The translations under genes were made by a program, and so were the position numbers. From Bugula neritina (taxonomy: Eukaryota > Bryozoa > Gymnolaemata > Cheilostomatida > Bugulidae), in the NCBI GenBank assembly GCA_964035545.1, contig OZ037766.1:18069581-18133580 (forward strand): DNA of 64,000 nt. Reading direction: 5' to 3'. The number at the start of each line of letters is the position of its first letter. Positions within the stretch are counted from its first letter, which is position 1. Of this stretch, positions 57,401 through 64,000 are shown in pieces. The notes under the pieces are model-generated. The model was not told where the DNA came from. It did no database searches and saw nothing but the letters and a program-made list of their open reading frames with translations.

Positions 57401-59321
57401 AATATACTGCAACATGCTGAAATATACTGCAAGACACTGAAACCTACTGAAATACACTGTAACATACTGATATACACTGCAACATACTGAAATACACTGT
57501 AACATACAGACATACACTGCAACATACTGCAGCATACTGCAACATGCTGCAACATACTGAAATACACTGTAACATATTGAAATACACTGCAACACATTGA
57601 AATATGCTGTAACATACTGAGATATACTGCAAGACACTGAAATATACTACAGCTCACTGAAGTATAGTGTAATTTACGGAAATGTACTGTAACATACTGA
57701 AATTTATTGTAACATACTGAAATATACTGCAACATACTGAAATACACTGTAACATACTGAAATATATTGCAAAATACTGCAACATACTGAAATACACTGT
57801 AACATACTCAAATACATTGTATCATACTGGAATATGCTATAACCCACTGAAATATACTGCAACTTACTGAAATATACTGTAACATACTGAAATATACTGC
57901 AACATACTGAAATACACTGTAACATACAGAAGTACGCTGTAACATACAGAAATACACTGCAACATACTGCAACATACTGAAATACACTGTAACATACTGA
58001 AACACACTGCAACATACTGAAATATACTGCAACATACTGGAACATACTGGAATATACTGTAACCCACTGAAATATACTGCAACATACTGAAATATGCTGC
58101 AAGATACTGAAACCTACTGAAATACACTGTAACATACTGAAATACACTGCAACATGCTGCAACATACTGAAATACACTGTAACATATTGAAATACATTGC
58201 AACACATTGAAATAAGTTGCAAGATACCGAAATATGCTGCAACATACTGAAAGACACTAAAACTCACTGAAGTATAGTGAAAAATTTAAAAATGCACTGT
58301 GGCATACTGAAATATACTGAAACACGCTGAAATATACTGGAACATACTGAAATAAACTGTAACATACTGAGATATACTGCAAGATACTGAAATATACTAC
58401 AACTCACTGAAGTATAGCGTAATTTGCAGAAATGTACTGTAACACACTGAAATTTATTGTATCATACTGAAATATACTGCAACGTTCTGAAATACACTGT
58501 AACATACTAAAATATATTGCAAAATACTGCAACATACTTAAATATACTGCAACATACTGAAAGACACTAAAACTCACTGAAGTATAGTGTAATATCTGCA
58601 AATGCACTGTAACATACTGAAATTTACTGTAACACACTGAAATATACTGTAACATACTGAAATATACTGTAACATACTGAGATATACTGCGAGATTCCGA
58701 AATATGCTACAACTCACTGAAGTATAGTGTAATTTACGGAAATGTACTGTAACATACTGAAATTTATTGTAACATACTGAATTATACTGCAACATACTGA
58801 AATACACAGTAACATACTGAGATATACTGCAAGATACTGAAATATACTACAACTCACTGAAGTATAGTGTAATATCTGCAAATGCACTGTAACATACTGA
58901 AATTTACTGTAACACACTGAAATATACTGTAACATACAGAAATATACTGTAACATACTGAGATATACTGCAAGATACTGAAATATACTACAACTCACTGA
59001 AGTATAGTGTAATTTAGGGAAATGTACTGTAACATACTGAAATTTATTGTAACATACTGAATTATACTGCAACATACTGAAATACACTGCAACATACTGA
59101 AATACACTGTAACATACTGAAAGACACTAAAACTCACTGAAGTATAGTGTAATATCTGCAAATGCACTGTAACATATTGAAATTTACTGTAACACAGTGA
59201 AATATACTGTAACATACTGAGATATACTGCAAGATACTGAAATATACTACAACTCACTGAAGTATAGTGTAATTTACGAAAATGTACTGTAACATACTGA
59301 AATTTATTGTAACATACTGAG

Positions 59322-59702
59322 TTATACTGCAACATACTGAAATACACTGTAACATACTGAAACATATTGCAAAGTACTGCAACATACTGAAATACACTGT
59401 AACATACTGAAAGACGCTGTATCATAATGAAATATACTATAACCCACTGAAATATACTGCAACATACTGAAATATACTGTAACAAACTGAAATATACTGC
59501 AACATACTGAAATACACTGTAACATACAGAAATACACTGCAACATACTGCAGCAAACTGCAACATACTGCAACATACTGAAATACACTGTAACATATTGA
59601 AATACACTGCAACACATTGAAATATGCTTCAACATACCGAAATATATGGTAACCTACTGAAATATGTTGCAAACTACTGAAATATACTGCAACATACTGC
59701 AA
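59322..59702. repeat. H landmark block, copy 12
   Basis: Equivalent of copy 2 (H2 context, GCACAATACT downstream) at 54,048 bp distance. Confidence 0.85.
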
Positions 59703-62651
59703 CTTAATGAAATATACTGTAACACACTGAAATATACTGCACAATACTGCAAAATACTGTAACATACTGAAACATACTGCAACATCCTGAAATATACTGC
59801 AACATGCTGAAATATACTGCAAGACACTGAAACCTACTGAAATACACTGTAACATACTGAAATACACTGCAACATACTGCAACATACTGAAATACATTGT
59901 GACATATTGAAATGCATTGCAACACATTGAAATATGTTGCAAGATACTGAAATATAATGCAACATACTGAACGATACTAAAACTCACTGAAGTATAGTGT
60001 AATACCTGAAAATGCACTGTGATATACTGAAATACACTGTAACACATTGAAATATACTGCAAAATACTGAAACATACTGAAATATATTGCAAAATACTGC
60101 AACATACTGAAATACGGTTTAACATACTGAAATACACTGTAACATACTGATATGCACTGCAACATACTGAAATACACGGCAACATACTGGAACATACTGG
60201 AATATACTGTAACCCACTGAAATATACTACAACATGCTGAAATATGCTGCAAGATACTGAAACCTACTGAAATACACTGTAACATACTGAAATACACTGC
60301 AACATGCTGCAACATACTGAAATACACTGTAACATATTGAAATACATTGCAACACACTGAAATAAGTTGCAAGATACCGAAATATACTGCAACATACTGA
60401 AAGACACTAAAACCCACTGAAGTATAGTGAAAAATGTAAAAATGCACTGTGGCATACTGAAATATACTGAAACACGCTGAAATATACTGGAACATACTGA
60501 AATAAACTGTAACATACTGAGATATACTGCAAGATACTGAAATATACTACAACTCACTGAAGTATAGCGTAATTTGCAGAAATGTACTGTAACACACTGA
60601 AATTTATTGTATCATACTGAAATATACTGCAACGTACTGAAATACACTGTAACATACTAAAATATATTGCAAAAAACTGGAACATACTTAAATATACTGC
60701 AACATACTAAAAGACACTAAAACTCACTGAAGTATAGTGTAATATCTGCAAATGCACTGTAACATACTGAAATTTACTGTAACACACTGAAATATACTGT
60801 AACATACTGAAATATACTGTAACATACTGAGATATACTGCGAGATACTGAAATATGCTACAACTCACTGAAGTATAGTGTAATTTACGGAAATGTACTGT
60901 AACATACTGAAATTTATTGTAACATACTGAATTATACTGCAACATACTGAAATACACTGTAACATACTGAAAGACACTAAAACTCACTGAAGTATAGTGT
61001 AATATCTGCAAATGCACTGTAACATATTGAAATTTAGTGTAACACAGTGAAATATACTGTAACATACTGAAATATACTGTAACATACTAAGATATACTGC
61101 AAGATAATGAAATATACTACAACTCACTGAAGTATAGTGTAATTTACGAAAATGTACTGCAACATACTGAAATTTATTGTAACATACTGAATTATACTGC
61201 AACATACTGAAATACACTGCAACATACCGAAATACACTGTAACATACTGAAAGACACTAAAACTCACTGAAGTATAGTGTAATATCTGCAAATGCACTGT
61301 AACATATTGAAATTTACTGTAACACAGTGAAATATACTGTAACATACTGAAATATACTGTAACATACTGAGATATACTGCAAGATACTGAAATATACTAC
61401 AACTCTCTGAAGTATAGTGTAATTTACGAAAATGTACTGTAACATACTGAAATTTATTGTAACATACTGAATTATACTGCAACATACTGAAAAACACTGT
61501 AACATACTGAAAGACACTAAAACTCACTGAAGTATAGTGTAATATCTGCAAATGCACTGTAATATATTGAAATTTACTGTAACACAGTGAAATATACTGT
61601 AACATACTGAAATATACTGTAACATACTGAGATATACTGCAAGATACTGAAATATACTACAACTCACTGAAGTATAGTGTAATTTACGAAAATGTACTGT
61701 AACATACTGAAATTCATTGTAACATACTGAATTATACTGCAACATACTGGAATACACTGTAACATACTGAAACATATTGCAAAATACTGCAACATACTGA
61801 AATACGCTGTAACATACTGAAAGACGCCGTATCATACTGAAATATACTATAACCCACTGAAATATACTGCAACATACTGAAAAATACTGTAACATACTGA
61901 AATATACTGCAACATACTGAAATACACTGTAACATACAGAAATACACTGCAACATACTGCAGCATACTGCAACATACTGCAACATGCTGAAATACACTGT
62001 AACATACTGAAATATATTGCAAAATACTGCAACATACTGAAATACACTGTAACATACTGAAAGACACTAAAACTCACTGAAGTATAGTGTAATATCTGGA
62101 AATGCACTGTGACATACTGAAATATACTGAAACACGCTGAAATATACTGCAACATACTGAAATATACTGTAACATACCGAAATTTATTGTAACATACCGA
62201 ATTATACTGCAACATACTGAAATATACTGTAACATACTGAAATATATTGCAAAATACTGCAACATACTTAAATACACTGTAACATACTGAAAGACACTAA
62301 AACTCACTGAAGTATAGTGTAATATCTGGAAATGCACTGTGACATACTGAAATATACTGAAACACGCTGAATTATACTGCAACATACTGAAATACACTGC
62401 AACATACTGAAATACACTGTAACATACTGAAAGACACTAAAACTCACTGAAGTATAGTGTAGTACCTGCAAATGCACTGTAACATATTGAAATTTACTGT
62501 AACACAGTGAAATATACTGTAACATACTGAAATATACTGTAACATACTGAGATATACTGCAAGATACTGAAATATACTACAACTCTCTGAAGTATAGTGT
62601 AATTTACGAAAATGTACTGTAACATACTGAAATTTATTGTAACATACTGAG

Positions 62652-63032
62652 TTATACTGCAACATACTGAAATACACTGTAACATACTGAAACATATTGC
62701 AAAGTACTGCAACATACTGAAATACACTGTAACATACTGAAAGACGCTGTATCATAATGAAATATACTATAACCCACTGAAATATACTGCAACATACTGA
62801 AATATACTGTAACAAACTGAAATATACTGCAACATACTGAAATACACTGTAACATACAGAAATACACTGCAACATACTGCAGCAAACTGCAACATACTGC
62901 AACATACTGAAATACACTGTAACATATTGAAATACACTGCAACACATTGAAATATGCTTCAACATACCGAAATATATGGTAACCTACTGAAATATGTTGC
63001 AAACTACTGAAATATATTGCAACATACTGCAA
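62652..63032. repeat. H landmark block, copy 13
   Basis: Equivalent of copy 3 at 54,048 bp distance. Downstream ATGCCG at 63,436 is shared with 9,388 and with no other H-linked segment, which strengthens the pairing. Confidence 0.88.
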
Positions 63033-64000
63033 CTTAATGAAATATACTGTAACATACTGAAATATACTGGAAGATACTGAAACCTACTGAAATACACTGT
63101 AACATACTGAAATACACTGCAACATACTGCAACATACTGAAATACACTGTAACATATTGAAATACATTGCAACACATTGAAATAAGTTGCAAGATACTGA
63201 ATTATACTGCAACATACTGAAAGACACTAAAACTCACTGAAGTATAGTGAAAAATCTGAAAATGCACTGTGGCATACTGAAATATACTGAAACACGCTGA
63301 AATATACTGGAACATACTGAAATAAACTGCAACATACTGAGATATACTGCAAGATACTGAAATATACTACAACTCACTGAAGTATAGTGTAGTTTGCAGA
63401 AATGTACTGTAACACACTGAAATTTATTGTATCATGCCGAAATATACGGCAACGTACTGAAATACACTGTAACATACTGAAATATATTGCAAAATACTGC
63501 AACATACTGAAGTATGCTGCAACATACTGAAAGACACTAAAACTCACTGAAGTATAGTGTAATATCTGCAAATGCACTGTAACATACTGAAATTACTGTA
63601 ACACACTGAAATATACTGTAACATACTGAAATATACTGTAACATACGGAGATATACTGCGAGATACTGAAATATACTACAACTCACTGAAGTATAGTGTA
63701 ATTTTCGGAAATGTACTGTAACATACTGAATTTTATGGTAACATACTGAATTATACTGCAACATACTGAAATATACTGTAACGTACTGAAATATGTTGCA
63801 AAATACTGCAACATACTGAAATACACTGTAACATACTGAAATACGCTGTATCATACTGAAATATACTATAACCCACTGAAATATACTGCAACATACTGAA
63901 ATATACTGTAACATACTGAAATATACTGCAACATACTGAAATACACTGTAACATACAGAAATACACTGCAACATACTGCAGCATACTGCAACATGCTGCA

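Larger units (their letters stand above)
1..64000. repeat. Decanucleotide satellite array (whole window)
   Basis: Every stretch read is built from two alternating decamers, ACTGAAATAY and ACTGYAACAT, so the basic dimer is 20 bp and there are about 6,400 decamers. Most variation is substitution at a few positions (TAT/TAC, GCAAC/GTAAC); more diverged decamers occur in a recurring marker around ACTCACTGAAGTATAGTG. The consensus is about 45% A, 25% T, 20% C and 10% G on the plus strand and contains no CpG. No unique sequence interrupts the array and it runs off both ends. Layered higher-order repeats from 310 bp to about 54 kb show growth by unequal exchange or amplification. I do not recognise the family; a heterochromatic location is inferred from length and lack of genes. 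Confidence 0.97.
54049..64000. repeat. Right copy of the long repeat spaced 54,048 bp
   Basis: Copy of 1-9,952 at constant offset to the end of the window, so the match is cut by the window edge and not by divergence. It carries T at 58,465 and T at 61,075, the common satellite bases, which suggests the left copy holds the two derived changes. It starts inside a 45.5-54 kb mosaic whose landmark spacing (4,649 bp before this copy) differs from the spacing inside the copy (5,249 and 3,330 bp). Confidence 0.93.

Noticed and set aside
1-64000. CRISPR array
   Set aside because: The repeats are regular but adjoining. There are no unique spacers of constant length between identical direct repeats and no cas genes.
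1-64000. Telomeric repeat or simple microsatellite
   Set aside because: No TTAGGG, TTTAGGG or TTAGG-like unit is seen, and the unit is 10/20 bp with layered higher-order structure.
1-64000. CENP-B box as known from other satellites
   Set aside because: No TTCG...CGGG arrangement is seen in any variant; CpG-containing variants such as TTACGGAAATG do not fit it.
1-64000. tRNA, rRNA or other structured RNA gene
   Set aside because: No cloverleaf, conserved rRNA core or Pol III box pattern stands out from the decamers.
1-64000. Artificial or simulated sequence
   Set aside because: The nested pattern of shared private variants, whole-decamer indels and mosaic joints fits natural amplification history. 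A synthetic design would not usually carry these, though an assembly artefact remains possible for the longest repeat.

Overview
The whole 64-kb window is one satellite DNA array. I found no unique sequence, no believable protein gene, no RNA gene, no transposon and no CRISPR array. The base unit is a decamer that alternates between an A-type (ACTGAAATAY) and a B-type (ACTGYAACAT), giving a 20-bp dimer ACTGAAATAYACTGYAACAT about 3,200 times. Such a long, nested array, with about one third GC, almost no CpG and no intervening genes, points to nuclear heterochromatin of a eukaryote (pericentromeric, centromeric or subtelomeric) assembled from long reads. I do not recognise the satellite family and cannot name the taxon.

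The array is layered. (1) Decamers and 20-bp dimers. (2) A diverged marker (core ACTCACTGAAGTATAGTG) recurs mostly every 120-170 bp; alternating 170/140-bp spacing makes clean 310-bp higher-order repeats near 32.0, 36.8 and 39.2 kb. (3) Kilobase units: a 4,770-bp alpha(2,330)+beta(2,440) unit fills about 28.8-40.05 kb; units of 3,866 and 4,759 bp, summing to 8,625 bp, fill about 8-28 kb; recent tandem duplications of 1,300, 1,660 and 180 bp lie at 42.9-45.5, 22.9-26.1 and 28.08-28.44 kb. (4) Bases 1-9,952 recur at 54,049-64,000 with only two mismatches noticed, a spacing of 54,048 bp.

Layout: 1-8.0 kb, mixed units also present at the right end; 8.0-13.66 kb and 16.65-22.3 kb, paired copies 8,625 bp apart; 13.65-16.6 and 25.15-28.1 kb, paired copies 11,505 bp apart; 22.9-26.1 kb, tandem duplication with a patch at its joint; 28.84-40.05 kb, alpha/beta array; 40.05-42.85 kb, a relative of 2.9-5.3 kb; 42.86-45.46 kb, 1,300-bp tandem pair; 45.5-54.05 kb, a mosaic; 54.05-64 kb, the repeat of the left end.

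The minus strand of the consensus has no stop codon in any frame. Because 20 is not a multiple of 3, all three frames read the same 20-residue repeat, so the many minus-strand open stretches are a by-product of the satellite and not genes. The most interesting signals are the strict 10-bp register over 64 kb (20 off-register events that reduce to four indel types and account exactly for the 54,048-bp spacing), the helically phased AA steps, the near-palindromic marker and the dense UGUAACAUA elements in any plus-strand RNA.
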